Positions 31,913-41,043 of a DNA stretch of 64,000 nucleotides are shown one piece after another. Both the position numbers and the translations under genes were made by a program. The notes beneath the pieces were generated by a model. The model was not told the origin of the DNA. It did not search any database and saw nothing but the letters and a program-made list of their open reading frames with translations. The stretch is from Micromonospora ferruginea (GTDB lineage Bacteria > Actinomycetota > Actinomycetes > Mycobacteriales > Micromonosporaceae): contig NZ_CP059322.2 in assembly GCF_013694245.2 (NCBI RefSeq), positions 2,104,001 to 2,168,000 of the forward strand, in the 5' to 3' direction. How positions within the stretch are numbered: position 1 is the stretch's first letter; every line of letters begins with the position of its first letter.

Positions 31913-34693
31913 TCAGTCCCCCCTCGGCGCGGTGTCGAAGCGCGCGGGCATCGCGGTGATCGCGTTCATGAAGTTGGTCCGCATCCGGCGGACCGGTCCG
32001 GTCAGCCGCAGTCCGGCCAGGTGTGGGCGGACCGCGGTGAGGAAGGCCGCCATCTCCAGCCGGGCCAGGTGGGCGCCGAGACAGAAGTGCGGGCCGATGC
32101 CGAACGCCAGATGGGGGTTCGGGTCGCGGCCCAGGTCCAGCCGGTCCGGGTCGGCGAACGCCTCCGGGTCCCGGTTGGCCGAGCTGTAGTAGACGACCAC
32201 CTTGTCACCGGCGGCGATCCGGGTGCCGTCGAGCACGGTGTCGCGGGTGGCGGTCCGCCGGAACTGCATGATCGGGGTGACCCAGCGCAACAGTTCCTCC
32301 ACCGCCGGCCCGGTCAGGTCCGGCTCGGCGATCAGGCGGTCCCGCTGCGCCGGGTGCGCCAGCAGCGCCTGCACGCCGCCGGAGATCAGGTGCCGGGTGG
32401 TCTCGTTGCCGGCGATGACCAGCAGCAGCCACAACTGGCAGAGCTGCGCGTCGGTCAGCCCCCGGCCGTCGGACTCGGCGTGCACCAGCAGGCTCATCAG
32501 GTCCTCGGTCGGGTGGGCCCGCCGCTGCGCGGCGAGCTGCCGCACGTAGGCGAAGGCGGCGGCGAACGTGTCCCGGTAGCGCGGCACGCTGCCGCCGCCG
32601 TGCTCCGGGTCGTCGAAGCCGACCAGGTTGTTGCTCCACTCGAACAGCAGCTTGCGGTCGGTGGCCGGCATGCCCAGCAGGTCGGTGAGGACCAGCAGCG
32701 GCAGTTCGGCGGCCAGGTCGGCCACCACGTCGATCGCACCGGCGGTGACCGCGCGGGAGACCACCTCCTCGGCGTGCCGGGTGACCAGCTCGCGCAGGCG
32801 TCCCACCGCGCGCGGGGTGAACGCGCCGGCCACCAGGCGGCGTACCCAGGTGTGCTCGGGAGCGTCCATGTTGATCAGAAGCTGCCGGTTGCGTTCCAGG
32901 TCGGCCGGGGTGCGCGGGTCGGCGAGGAACGCGCCGCCGGCGGCCGAGGAGAACAGCGCCGGGTCACGCGAGACCGCCGACACGGCGGCGTACCGGGTGA
33001 CCGCCCAGAAGCCCCGCCCCCGCGACGTCGTCTCGCCGTCGCGGTCGGTGCGGGTCAGCGCGACCTCGTCGACCCAGGCGACGGGGGCCTCCCGGCGGCG
33101 CCGGGCGAACTCGGCGTGCGGCACGCCGCTGAGGTACGTCCGCGGGTCGGCGAGCACGTCCGGCGGCGCCGGCGCGTGCCGGTGGCGGTCCCGCAGCGCC
33201 GCGCGGGGCACCTTGCCGGTGGGCTCGCGGGGGATCCGGTCGACCAGCTCGTAGGAGCGCGGCACCTTGAACCCGGCCAGCCCGGCCCGGCAGTGCGCGT
33301 CGAGGACCGCCTCGACGCCGTCGGCCGGCCACGCCGGGTCGAGTTGCACCAGTGCCCGGACCTGCTCGCCGAACTCGGCGTCCGGCACCCCGACGACCAC
33401 CCCGTCGGCCACCGCCGGGTGGGTCAGCAGCACCGCCTCCACCTCCGCCGGGTACACGTTGACGCCGCCGGAGACGATCAGTTCCGCCGAGCGTCCGGTC
33501 AGGTAGAGGTAGCCGTCGCCGTCGAGGCGGCCGAGGTCACCGAGGGTGAAGGTGTGCGGGGCGACGTGCGCGTTCTCGGTCTGCTCCGGGGCGTTGTGGT
33601 AGTGGAAGCCGCGACCCGGGGGACGGCGGACGGCGACCCGGCCCTCCCGCCCGGTCGGCACCGGGCGGCCCTCGTCGTCCACCACCAGGACCTCGGTCGG
33701 CGGTGCCGGCCGGCCCACCGTGCCGGGTCGGGCCAACCAGGTGTGCGAGTCGGCGAGGGTGACGATGCCGGCCTCGGTGGCGGCGTAGTACTCCACGAAC
33801 ACCGGGCCCCACCAGTCGATCATCGCGCGTTTGGTCTCCGGCGGGCACGGGCCGCCGCCGTGCCAGATGCGGGCGAGGCTGGCGCCGGAGAACCCGGCGC
33901 GGGTGGCGTCGTCGACCCGCAGCAGGCGGATGAACTGCGTCGGCACCAGATGGCTGATGGTGATCTTCTCGTCGTCGATCACGCGCAGCACCTCGGCCGG
34001 GTCGAACCGCCGGCGCATCACCAGGGCGCAGCCGCGCAGCAGCGGGAACTGGGCGAAGAACAACTGCGCCGAGTGGTACCACGGGCCCACCAGCAGGGCC
34101 CGGCCGTCGGTCGGGATGCCGAGCCCGGCGCCGAGCGCGGCCGTGGTGGCGGCCACCCGTTCGATCGGCGCGCCGACGCTGAGCAGCGGGTTGACCACGC
34201 CCTTGGGACGACCGCTGGTGCCCGAGGTGTAGAGCAGGACACCGCCGGAGACGGCCGGCGGCGGCGGGCCGGCGGGCAGGTCGGCGAACGGGGTGAAGCC
34301 CTCGCCGGAGTCCACCGTGACCAGCACCTCGGGGGCGTCCGGCACGCGGTCCACGGCGGCGCGCACGCCGGGCGCGTACGCGGCCTCGGTGAGCACCGCG
34401 CGGGCGCCGGAGTCGGCCAGGATGTGGGCGATCTCCGGCGCGGTCAGGTGCCAGTTCACCGGCACCGCCACCAGCCCGGAGTGCACGCAGGCCAGCAGCG
34501 CCTCGAAGGTCTCGCGCCGGTTGCCGAGCACGAACGCCACCCGGTCGCCGACGGCGAGGCCGGCGCCGTGCAGCGCCGCGATCCACCTGTCGACCGCCCG
34601 GTCCAGCTCCGCCCACGTGCGGGTGCCGTCCTCGTCGACGAGCGCGGTGTCGCCGCCGGCGTCGCGCACCATGTCCTGCAGCAGCTCGGCCAC
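31913..34693 (-). CDS. Acyl-CoA ligase-cytochrome P450 fusion
   Basis: One uninterrupted 926-residue reading frame. Residues 1-505 are a FadD-type acyl-CoA synthetase: P-loop YTSGTSGRPKG (155-165), YYAATEAG, GDLGRLDGDGYLYLTGR, and catalytic Lys494 in EPTGKVPRAAL. Residues about 510-926 are a complete P450: AGNETT (761-766) in helix I, the ExxR region near 800, and haem loop FGIGPHFCLG (864-873, Cys871). The P450 half resembles the CYP124/125/142 group, which oxidises chain-end methyls of lipids and sterols, and the ligase half resembles steroid/fatty-acyl FadD proteins. Oxidation of a chain end and its CoA activation may thus be channelled. GTG start with AGGAGG upstream. Confidence 0.88.
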   Translation of the reverse strand: MAELLQDMVRDAGGDTALVDEDGTRTWAELDRAVDRWIAALHGAGLAVGDRVAFVLGNRRETFEALLACVHSGLVAVPVNWHLTAPEIAHILADSGARAVLTEAAYAPGVRAAVDRVPDAPEVLVTVDSGEGFTPFADLPAGPPPPAVSGGVLLYTSGTSGRPKGVVNPLLSVGAPIERVAATTAALGAGLGIPTDGRALLVGPWYHSAQLFFAQFPLLRGCALVMRRRFDPAEVLRVIDDEKITISHLVPTQFIRLLRVDDATRAGFSGASLARIWHGGGPCPPETKRAMIDWWGPVFVEYYAATEAGIVTLADSHTWLARPGTVGRPAPPTEVLVVDDEGRPVPTGREGRVAVRRPPGRGFHYHNAPEQTENAHVAPHTFTLGDLGRLDGDGYLYLTGRSAELIVSGGVNVYPAEVEAVLLTHPAVADGVVVGVPDAEFGEQVRALVQLDPAWPADGVEAVLDAHCRAGLAGFKVPRSYELVDRIPREPTGKVPRAALRDRHRHAPAPPDVLADPRTYLSGVPHAEFARRRREAPVAWVDEVALTRTDRDGETTSRGRGFWAVTRYAAVSAVSRDPALFSSAAGGAFLADPRTPADLERNRQLLINMDAPEHTWVRRLVAGAFTPRAVGRLRELVTRHAEEVVSRAVTAGAIDVVADLAAELPLLVLTDLLGMPATDRKLLFEWSNNLVGFDDPEHGGGSVPRYRDTFAAAFAYVRQLAAQRRAHPTEDLMSLLVHAESDGRGLTDAQLCQLWLLLVIAGNETTRHLISGGVQALLAHPAQRDRLIAEPDLTGPAVEELLRWVTPIMQFRRTATRDTVLDGTRIAAGDKVVVYYSSANRDPEAFADPDRLDLGRDPNPHLAFGIGPHFCLGAHLARLEMAAFLTAVRPHLAGLRLTGPVRRMRTNFMNAITAMPARFDTAPRGD

Positions 34694-34718
34694 TCGGAGC
34701 CTCCTGTCTGTGCGTGGT

Positions 34719-35456
34719 TCAGGCCGTCAGGTCGGGGCTGACGGCCAGGACGTGCTCGGCCACCGGCCGGAAGTTGAGCCGGGCGATCCCGGCGGTGCCG
34801 ATGTCCGCGCGCGCCGCCCGGGCCGCCTCGGCGGGGATCAGCACCAGCTCGCCGGCCGCCTGGGCGAGCAGTTGCACCTGGCAGCAGCGGTCCATGGCGA
34901 GGAACCACCAGGCCGCCTCGGCGACCGAGCCGCCGACCGTGAGCAGGCCGTGGTTGCGCAGCACGACCGCCTTGCCGGCGCCCAGCGTGGCGGCGATCCG
35001 GTCGCCCTCCGCCCCGTCGAGCACCACCCCGCCGTACTCGTCGTGGACCTCGTGGTCCTCGAAGAACGCGCAGGCGTCCTGGGTGATCGGCGCGAGCGGC
35101 CGGCCCAGCGCGGAGAACGCCCGGCCGTGCACCGAGTGGGTGTGCGCGGCGGCCACCACGTCCGGCCGGGCCTTGTGGATCGCGGAGTGGATGGCGTAGC
35201 CGGCCGGGTTGACCCGGCCCGTTCCCTCGACCACCTCGCCGGCGTGGTCCACCCGCAGCAGGTCGTCGTCGCGGACGTGGCGGAAGTGCCGGCCGAACGG
35301 GTTGATCCAGAAGGTGTCCGGGTCGATCGGGTCCCGGGCGGTCACGTGCCCGCCGGCGCCCTCGTCGAAGCCGGCCAGCGCGAAGGCGCGCGCGGTGAGC
35401 ACCAGGTGCCGCCGCCGGTACGCCCGCTCCTGCTCGGGGGTGCGTCGCTCAGCCAC
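34719..35456 (-). CDS. Class II aldolase/adducin family protein
   Basis: This 245-residue protein has GGHVTARDP near the N-terminus, zinc ligands in AAAHTHSVHGRAFSA, and VVLRNHGLLTVGGSVAEA. The family includes fuculose-phosphate aldolases and decarboxylases, but this form with WINPFGRHF resembles the poorly known catabolic members. Its GTG start at 35456 overlaps the upstream isomerase-like gene by 8 bases. A retro-aldol or decarboxylation role in the pathway is inference. Confidence 0.85.
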   Translation of the reverse strand: MAERRTPEQERAYRRRHLVLTARAFALAGFDEGAGGHVTARDPIDPDTFWINPFGRHFRHVRDDDLLRVDHAGEVVEGTGRVNPAGYAIHSAIHKARPDVVAAAHTHSVHGRAFSALGRPLAPITQDACAFFEDHEVHDEYGGVVLDGAEGDRIAATLGAGKAVVLRNHGLLTVGGSVAEAAWWFLAMDRCCQVQLLAQAAGELVLIPAEAARAARADIGTAGIARLNFRPVAEHVLAVSPDLTA

Positions 35457-36147
35457 AGCCGCCTCCGGTGTCGGTGTCGTACCCGCCGGCGCCGGCCGGC
35501 ACGGGCTCCGCCGGGCGCACCGGCGCGCCGGCACGGTCGGCGTACGCGGCGAGGAAGTCGTCGACCCGGTCGAAACCCCAGAACCGGTGCGGGCCGATCC
35601 GCAGGTAGGGGATGCCGAAGATGTCGTCGTCGTAGGCGCGCATCAGGCAGTCCACCCCGGCGGCGCGGATCGCGTCGTCGTCCACGGCGCCGAGCACCAC
35701 CTGCGGGTCGACGCCGGCCCGCTCGGCCACCCCGGCCAGGACCTCCGGCGTGCAGACGTCCTCGCCGCGGTGCCAGCGCGCCGCGATCACCTCCCGGTAG
35801 AACGCCTCCCCCGCACCCCGTTCCCGGGCCGCGAGGAAACCCAGGTGCGGCAGCTCCCACCACGGGTCGATGTCGATCGGCCAGCGCATCGGCACCTCCA
35901 GCCGCCGGGCCAGCCGCTTGGCGTCCTGCAACAGGTAGAGGTGCTTCGGCTTGCTCATCTGCACGTAGTGGAACGCGCCACCGGCCGCGGTCAGCGCCGA
36001 ACCGGTACGCGGATCCGGGTCCCAGTAGGGGATGAACTCCAGCGCCTCCTGCGGGCGGTGCAGCGCCCGGGTCAGCCGTTCCACCGCCAGCCAGCTGTAC
36101 GGGCTGCGGAACGAGAAGTACAACCGGGGCGGTCGGGGCGCCATCAT
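35449..36147 (-). CDS. DsbA/GST-kappa-type protein, 2-hydroxychromene-2-carboxylate isomerase-like
   Basis: This 232-residue protein starts with LYFSFRSPYSWLAVERL, where the Ser-Pro-Tyr of HCCA isomerases replaces the DsbA Cys pair. The later block DDIFGIPYLRIGPHRFWGFDRVDDFL is typical of this group, which isomerises double bonds with glutathione or another thiol. In a polyene cluster it may set cis/trans geometry (inference). The tail TDTGGGCG holds a Cys of unknown role. The start overlaps the thioesterase-like gene (ATGA). Confidence 0.85.
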   Translation of the reverse strand: MMAPRPPRLYFSFRSPYSWLAVERLTRALHRPQEALEFIPYWDPDPRTGSALTAAGGAFHYVQMSKPKHLYLLQDAKRLARRLEVPMRWPIDIDPWWELPHLGFLAARERGAGEAFYREVIAARWHRGEDVCTPEVLAGVAERAGVDPQVVLGAVDDDAIRAAGVDCLMRAYDDDIFGIPYLRIGPHRFWGFDRVDDFLAAYADRAGAPVRPAEPVPAGAGGYDTDTGGGCG

Positions 36148-37064
36148 CGCCCTCCGCCGGTGAGGGCGGCCACGGTCTGCCGGTCGAGGGTGGCCAGGCT
36201 GCCGGCGTCCGGGCCCCGGCTGGCCGCGTACCCGTGCAGGATGGTGGCGGTGGCCACCTGCACCAGCCGGCCGTCGCGCACCACGTGGCAGGTCATCCGG
36301 GCGTCGTAGGTGACGTCCTTGAGCACGTCGGTGACCGTGAAGGTGATCCACATCGGCTCCTCGACGCGCGCGTCGCCGCGCACCTCGACGCGGGCCCGGG
36401 AGACCACCGGGATCCAGCCCCGCTCGCGCAGCATCCGCCCGACCGACAGGCCCCGGTCGGCGAGGTAGCGGTCCACCACCTCCTCCAGCAGCCGGACGTA
36501 GCCGGCGTGCTGCATGCGCTCGGAGTACTGGCAGTAGAAGTAGGGCACCCGCCAGGCCCAGACGAAGCCGGCGCCGCCGGCCCGCAGGGTGGCGGCCGGG
36601 TCGGCCCCGGCGGCCGGGCCGGGCTCGCCGGCGCCCGGCTCCTCCAGCAGCCCGGCCAGGTCCGCCGGCAGCGGCGCGGCGGCCGGCGCGTCCGACGCGC
36701 GCACCAGCGCGACCCGGACCCGGGCCCGGCAGGCGGTGACCGGCTCGGCCGGGGCCGGGCCACCCGGGCGGGTGATCCGCACCGCGAACCGGCCGCCCGC
36801 GCCCGGCGTCGCGGTCACGCTCACCTCGTCGTCGACCTCCAGCACGGCCGGCAGCAGCAGCGAGCAGTCCCGCACCGACAGACCCACGCCGTGCTCCAGG
36901 TAGAGCCGGCCCGGGCCGTACCCGCGCTCCCGGAACCACTGCAGGACGCCCTGCTCGACCAGGTACGCGAAGTGCTTGAACCCGATCCAGGTGCGGATGT
37001 TGGCGCCCTCGAACCCGGGCCGGGCGGACAGGGTCACGGGCTCGTGCTGGACCGCCGTGGTCAC
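36144..37064 (-). CDS. Hotdog-fold thioesterase-like protein (double hotdog)
   Basis: This protein of about 306 residues has two hotdog halves: the first with IRTWIGFKHFAYLVEQGVLQWF and LYLEHGVGLSVRDCSLLLP, the second with VPYFYCQYSERMQHAGYVRLLEEVVDRYL, where the D/H-x-x-Y context matches acyl-ACP or 4-hydroxybenzoyl-CoA thioesterases. A Pro/Ala-rich linker (about 115-165) joins the halves. Likely it hydrolyses or binds an acyl thioester in the pathway. The GTG start overlaps the hydrolase stop (GTGA). Confidence 0.7.
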   Translation of the reverse strand: MTTAVQHEPVTLSARPGFEGANIRTWIGFKHFAYLVEQGVLQWFRERGYGPGRLYLEHGVGLSVRDCSLLLPAVLEVDDEVSVTATPGAGGRFAVRITRPGGPAPAEPVTACRARVRVALVRASDAPAAAPLPADLAGLLEEPGAGEPGPAAGADPAATLRAGGAGFVWAWRVPYFYCQYSERMQHAGYVRLLEEVVDRYLADRGLSVGRMLRERGWIPVVSRARVEVRGDARVEEPMWITFTVTDVLKDVTYDARMTCHVVRDGRLVQVATATILHGYAASRGPDAGSLATLDRQTVAALTGGGR

Positions 37065-37870
37065 GGCGTACCTCCTCGGATCGCGGGATCGGGGCAGACC
37101 TGCTCGACGAAGACCGTGATGTGCCGGGCCACCTCGGCCGCGCGGTCGAGGTGGCAGAAGTGGTGGAAGTCCGGCTCGACGACGATGTCGGCGTCGGGCA
37201 ACTGGGCGCGCAGGGCGCCCGCGCACGGCCCGTCCAGGCTGGGGTCCCGCCCACCGGTCAGCACCTTCGTCGGCACGGTCACCGCGTGCAGCGGCAGCCC
37301 GGCCGTGGCGGTGAAGTGGTCGAACAGCGCGGTGAACCCGACCGGGCCGATCCGGTCGACCATGATGTCGCGCATCGACGCCAGCGTGGCGGCGTCCAGT
37401 TCGGCCAGCCGGGAGCCGAGCCGGTTGCGCAGCCCCTCGTCGATGATCTGGACGAAGTTGGCCTGCGCCCGCTCGTGCACCGCCCAGGTGATCGGCAGGT
37501 CGGGCGGGCAGTAGAAGGGCGCGATCAGCATCGCGCCGCGCGGCGCCACCGCCGGCTCGGTGGCCAGCATCTCCAGCACCGCGTTCGCGCCGAGCGAGTG
37601 GCCGACCACGATGTCGGGCGGCGTGGTCATGGCGTCGACGGTCGCGGCGAGCCACCCGCCGGGGGTGCCCCGCCGCCGCCAGTGGTGGTCGGTGCCGGCC
37701 TTCCACGGCAGTTCGGCGGCGAACAGCCGCCAGGTGGCCGGCAGCCGCGCCACCAGGTGCCGCCAGCTCTGCCAGGTGTCGGACATGCCGTGCACCAGCA
37801 GCACGGTCGGCGCGCCGGAGTCCGGACCGGCGACCTGGTGCACCGGCGCGGCGGGCGCGGCGCGGGTCAT
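37061..37870 (-). CDS. Alpha/beta hydrolase
   Basis: This 269-residue protein has the oxyanion-side VLLVHGMSDTWQSWRHLV, the nucleophile elbow VVGHSLGANAVLEM, a late Asp in LTGGRDPSLDG and the catalytic His in FHHFCHLDRAAEVARHI. It may serve as a type II thioesterase, an esterase or a C-C bond hydrolase for the pathway. The ATG overlaps the stop of the KS-like gene (ATGA), so it is firmly in the operon. Confidence 0.85.
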   Translation of the reverse strand: MTRAAPAAPVHQVAGPDSGAPTVLLVHGMSDTWQSWRHLVARLPATWRLFAAELPWKAGTDHHWRRRGTPGGWLAATVDAMTTPPDIVVGHSLGANAVLEMLATEPAVAPRGAMLIAPFYCPPDLPITWAVHERAQANFVQIIDEGLRNRLGSRLAELDAATLASMRDIMVDRIGPVGFTALFDHFTATAGLPLHAVTVPTKVLTGGRDPSLDGPCAGALRAQLPDADIVVEPDFHHFCHLDRAAEVARHITVFVEQVCPDPAIRGGTP

Positions 37871-38904
37871 CGGGGCACCGCCCGCACGGTCAGCTCGCGT
37901 ACGCCGTCGACCGGGTCGCCGCAGCGCACCGCGACGGCCGGCGTGCCGCCGGTCAGCCGGACGGCGAGTGCGGTGTGCACGACCCCGGCGGCGCCGTAGT
38001 GGTCACCGCCCAGCCGGGCCTCGTCGACGATCGGACCGTCGCCGGACGCGCCGTCGCGGACCGCCCCGAGCAGCGCCAACGGCCGGCCGGCGGGGTCGCG
38101 CGGCGCAGGTGGCCGCTCCGCCGCGTCGGTCGGGCCGCGCGGCGCGGACCGCCGTTCCGGCGTCTCGGCCGGGCCCAGCAGCAGGCAGGCGGCGCCGGCC
38201 CGCAGCGGCCGTCCGGGCGTGGCCCCGCGCCGGGCCGCGTGCAGGGCGCGGGCCTGCGGGTCGTCCGGTTCGGTGCCGACCACCACCACCCGGTCGGCGC
38301 GGCCGGTGCGCAGCAGCACGCCGGCCAGCCAGATCGCGTCCAGTCCGGCGGTGGCGCCGGAGCAGACGGTGAGGTTGGGGCCGCCGAAGCGGAACCAGAT
38401 CGCGATCGCCCCGGCGATGACGTTGCTGGAGGCGTTCGGGGCCTCCAGCGGGCCGACCTCGCGGGGCCCGCCGTCGCGCAGCCGCCCGGCGATGTCGCCC
38501 ACCGTGGCGACGTTGCCCAGGTTGGAGCTGACCACCACGGCGGTACGCGGGTCCGCCGGGCCGGTGCGGCGGGGCGCCTTCGGCGGCAGGCCCAGCGCCC
38601 GGTGCACCGCGCACAGCGCGAGCCGGGTGGCCGGCTCCTTGGCCAGCAGGCCCTTGCGGCCGAGCAGCTCGGCGGCCCGCTCCGGTGGCCAGCCCGGCCC
38701 GTCGGCGGCGGCGTCGTCCGGCGCGGTGACCCCGCCAGGAGCGGGGCGCGCGCCCCGCGTGCCGAGATCCGGTGCGGGCAGGCCGGTGCCGACCAGCAGG
38801 GTCGGCACGTCGAGCCCCGGCACGTTCAGCGCGGCGCTCAGCACCGCGGCCACCGGCCGGAAACCGGTCGTCGCCGGGGACGGCACGGCGTGGACGGTCG
38901 TCAC
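37867..38904 (-). CDS. Degenerate ketosynthase-like protein (second CLF-like subunit)
   Basis: This 345-residue thiolase-fold protein has ELLGRKGLLAKEPATRLALC near the N-terminus, a motif that also occurs in the chain-length factor of this cluster, and TVCSGATAGLDAIW around Cys181, the place of the KS nucleophile. The HGTGT His is absent; a GDHYGAAG stretch replaces the GHTxGAAG motif. It is therefore unlikely to condense alone. It is encoded next to a full KS (38901-40013), so it may form a heterodimer with it. GTG start overlapping by four bases. Confidence 0.7.
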   Translation of the reverse strand: MTTVHAVPSPATTGFRPVAAVLSAALNVPGLDVPTLLVGTGLPAPDLGTRGARPAPGGVTAPDDAAADGPGWPPERAAELLGRKGLLAKEPATRLALCAVHRALGLPPKAPRRTGPADPRTAVVVSSNLGNVATVGDIAGRLRDGGPREVGPLEAPNASSNVIAGAIAIWFRFGGPNLTVCSGATAGLDAIWLAGVLLRTGRADRVVVVGTEPDDPQARALHAARRGATPGRPLRAGAACLLLGPAETPERRSAPRGPTDAAERPPAPRDPAGRPLALLGAVRDGASGDGPIVDEARLGGDHYGAAGVVHTALAVRLTGGTPAVAVRCGDPVDGVRELTVRAVPR

Positions 38905-40013
38905 GACGCCTCCAGGAGGGTGACCGCGTTGAGGCCGCCGAAGCCGAACGCGTCGACCTGGGCGACACGCGGTCGCGCCACCACCGCCCGGTCCCGCACG
39001 AGTCGCAGCCCCGCCGCCTCGGGTGTGGGCCGGCGCAGCCCGATCACCGGGGGAACCCGGCCGGTGCGCAGCGCCTCGATCGCGACGGCGACGCTGAGCA
39101 GCGCCGACCCGCCGGAGGTGTGGCCCACCGCGCCCTTGAGCGCGGTCACCAGCGGTCCGGGCGCGCAGCCGGCGAAGACCTCGGCGAGCACCCCGGCCTC
39201 GGTCTCGTCGTTGAGCGCGGTGCCGGTGCCGTGCGCCAGCACCAGGTCGACCTGCTCGGGCCGGCGGTCGGCCCGGCGGTGGGCGTCGCATACCGCCCGG
39301 AGGATGCCGTCGCGGTCGGGCGCCGTCTCATGCCCGGCGTCGCAGGACAGCCCGGTGCCCAGCAGCCGGGCCAGGCCCGTGCCCGGCCGGTCCGCCTCGA
39401 CGACCAGCACCACCGCGCCGTCGCCGAGCAGCACCCCGGCGCGGTCGGCGTCGAACGGCCGCACCCGATCGGTCGGGCTGGCCGCCACCCGCCCGATCAT
39501 GGCCAGCATCGACGCGGTGCTGGCGTCGGTGCCGCCGACCAGCACCGCGTCCGCCTCGCCGGTCTCCACCAGGTCCTGGGCGAGCGCGAGGGCGTGCCCG
39601 CCGGCGCTGCACGCGTTGGCCAGCGTGACCACCCGGCCGACGCCCGGCGCCGCGTCGGTGACGGCCGGGCCGAAGTGCAGGCGCTCGGCGGGAAAGTCCA
39701 CCGTGCCGCCCAGCGCGGCGCGTTCCACCTCGGCCGACTCGCGCAGCCCGGTGCCGACCAGGCTGACCACCCGGCGGCGGCGAGGATCGACACCGGCGGC
39801 GGCCAGCGCCTCGGTGACGCAGTCGGCGAGCCAGCGGCCGGGCCCGAACGGCCGGTCGTCGGCGATCGGGTAGCCGTGCTCCACCCCGACGCGGCGCGGG
39901 TCCACCCGTCGCAGCGGCGCGACGCCGCAGTCGCCGCGCAGCAGCGCGTCCCAGGTGGCCGGCCCGTCGCCGAAGCAGGTGCGGACCGCGCTAGCGGTGA
40001 TCGTCGCCGCCAC
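38901..40013 (-). CDS. Beta-ketoacyl synthase (second KS)
   Basis: This 370-residue KS has a complete active site: Cys135 in LANACSAGGHAL, His261 in HGTGT, Lys293 in TALKGAVGHTS and His298 in the same block, ending DAFGFGGLNAVTLLEA. The N-terminus is shorter than FabF. It carries out or assists decarboxylative Claisen condensation on ACP. Its GTG start lies 23 bases inside the chain-length-factor gene. The role beside the main KS/CLF pair may be priming or a separate elongation phase, as with the extra KSs in aryl polyene clusters. Confidence 0.85.
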   Translation of the reverse strand: MAATITASAVRTCFGDGPATWDALLRGDCGVAPLRRVDPRRVGVEHGYPIADDRPFGPGRWLADCVTEALAAAGVDPRRRRVVSLVGTGLRESAEVERAALGGTVDFPAERLHFGPAVTDAAPGVGRVVTLANACSAGGHALALAQDLVETGEADAVLVGGTDASTASMLAMIGRVAASPTDRVRPFDADRAGVLLGDGAVVLVVEADRPGTGLARLLGTGLSCDAGHETAPDRDGILRAVCDAHRRADRRPEQVDLVLAHGTGTALNDETEAGVLAEVFAGCAPGPLVTALKGAVGHTSGGSALLSVAVAIEALRTGRVPPVIGLRRPTPEAAGLRLVRDRAVVARPRVAQVDAFGFGGLNAVTLLEAS

Positions 40014-41043
40014 CGGCCCACCCCCTCACCACGGCCGCGGCCACCCCGCCGTCGCGGGAGCGGCCGGTGACCAGCGCCGGACGGCCGGCGGACGCCGGCT
40101 CCTCGGCGTACCGGGCCAACAGCGCGCCGAACGCCAGCGCGCCGGCCGCGGCCTGGCAGTCGCCCAGTGCCGGGCGCACCGGCAGCCGTTCCGCCGTGGC
40201 GGGCACGGCGTCCCGCAGGCCGTCGCCGTCGTCGCCGGCCAGCGCCCAGACGTCGGCCGCCCGGACGCCGGCCGTGGCCAGTGCCCGGCGGGCGCAGCCG
40301 GCCAGCCCGGCGTCGGCGTCGTCGGGCGCGAAACCGGTGGCCACCGAGAGCACCTCGGCGCGGGCGCCGGTCGCCTCGGCGCCGCGCCGACGCAGCAGGT
40401 AGACGGCCGACGCCTCGCCGGCCGGTCCGGCGTCGGTCAGCCGGGCCGCCCAGGCGGTGTTCGGCGTGTACTCCTCCACGCCGCCGACCAGCAGGGCGTC
40501 GGCGTAGCCGCGCCGGATGGCGTTGAGCGCGTAGCGCAGCGCGTACAGGAAGGCCAGCGGGCCGCCGGCCACGGTGGCGTTGACGCCGCGCAGGCCGTGG
40601 CGGATGGCCGCCTGACCGGCGGCGCAGTTCATCACCGTGTTGGGGAACAGCACCGGGTTGACCAGGTACGGCTTCTCCTGCACCAGCGTCTCGCGGGAGA
40701 AGTCCATGGTCGACTTCAGGCTGCCGGTGGTGGTGCCCAGCACCACCCCGATGCGGTGCCGGTTGTCGTCGTCGGGGGTCAGTTCCCCGTCGGCGAGCGC
40801 CCGCCCGCAGGCCACCATCGCCAACGCGGTGGCCCGGTCCAGGAAGCTGGTGCCCTTGCGCCCGAGCAGGCCCCGTACGTCGAAGTCGGCGATCGCCGGC
40901 GCCTCGACCTCCGGCAGCGGCTCGGCGAACCGGTCCCGCACGTCGGCGCGCACCGCCGCGCCGGCGCGGATCGCGGTGAGCACGTCGGCGACGGAGTCCC
41001 CGGCGGCGGAGACGACACCGCAGCCGGTCACCACCCCGCTCAC
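39991..41043 (-). CDS. Chain-length factor (KS-beta)
   Basis: This 350-residue KS-like protein has the active Cys replaced: the block VNATVAGGPLAFLYALRYA has Gly at the nucleophile position (around 161). It keeps the overall fold, with FDVRGLLGRKGTSFLDRAT and VVLGTTTGSLKSTMDF, features of CLFs from highly reducing type II systems and of aryl polyene ApeC-like proteins. It should pair with the KS at 41040-42245 and set chain length. The GTG start overlaps the KS stop (GTGA). Confidence 0.85.
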   Translation of the reverse strand: MSGVVTGCGVVSAAGDSVADVLTAIRAGAAVRADVRDRFAEPLPEVEAPAIADFDVRGLLGRKGTSFLDRATALAMVACGRALADGELTPDDDNRHRIGVVLGTTTGSLKSTMDFSRETLVQEKPYLVNPVLFPNTVMNCAAGQAAIRHGLRGVNATVAGGPLAFLYALRYALNAIRRGYADALLVGGVEEYTPNTAWAARLTDAGPAGEASAVYLLRRRGAEATGARAEVLSVATGFAPDDADAGLAGCARRALATAGVRAADVWALAGDDGDGLRDAVPATAERLPVRPALGDCQAAAGALAFGALLARYAEEPASAGRPALVTGRSRDGGVAAAVVRGWAGGGDDHR

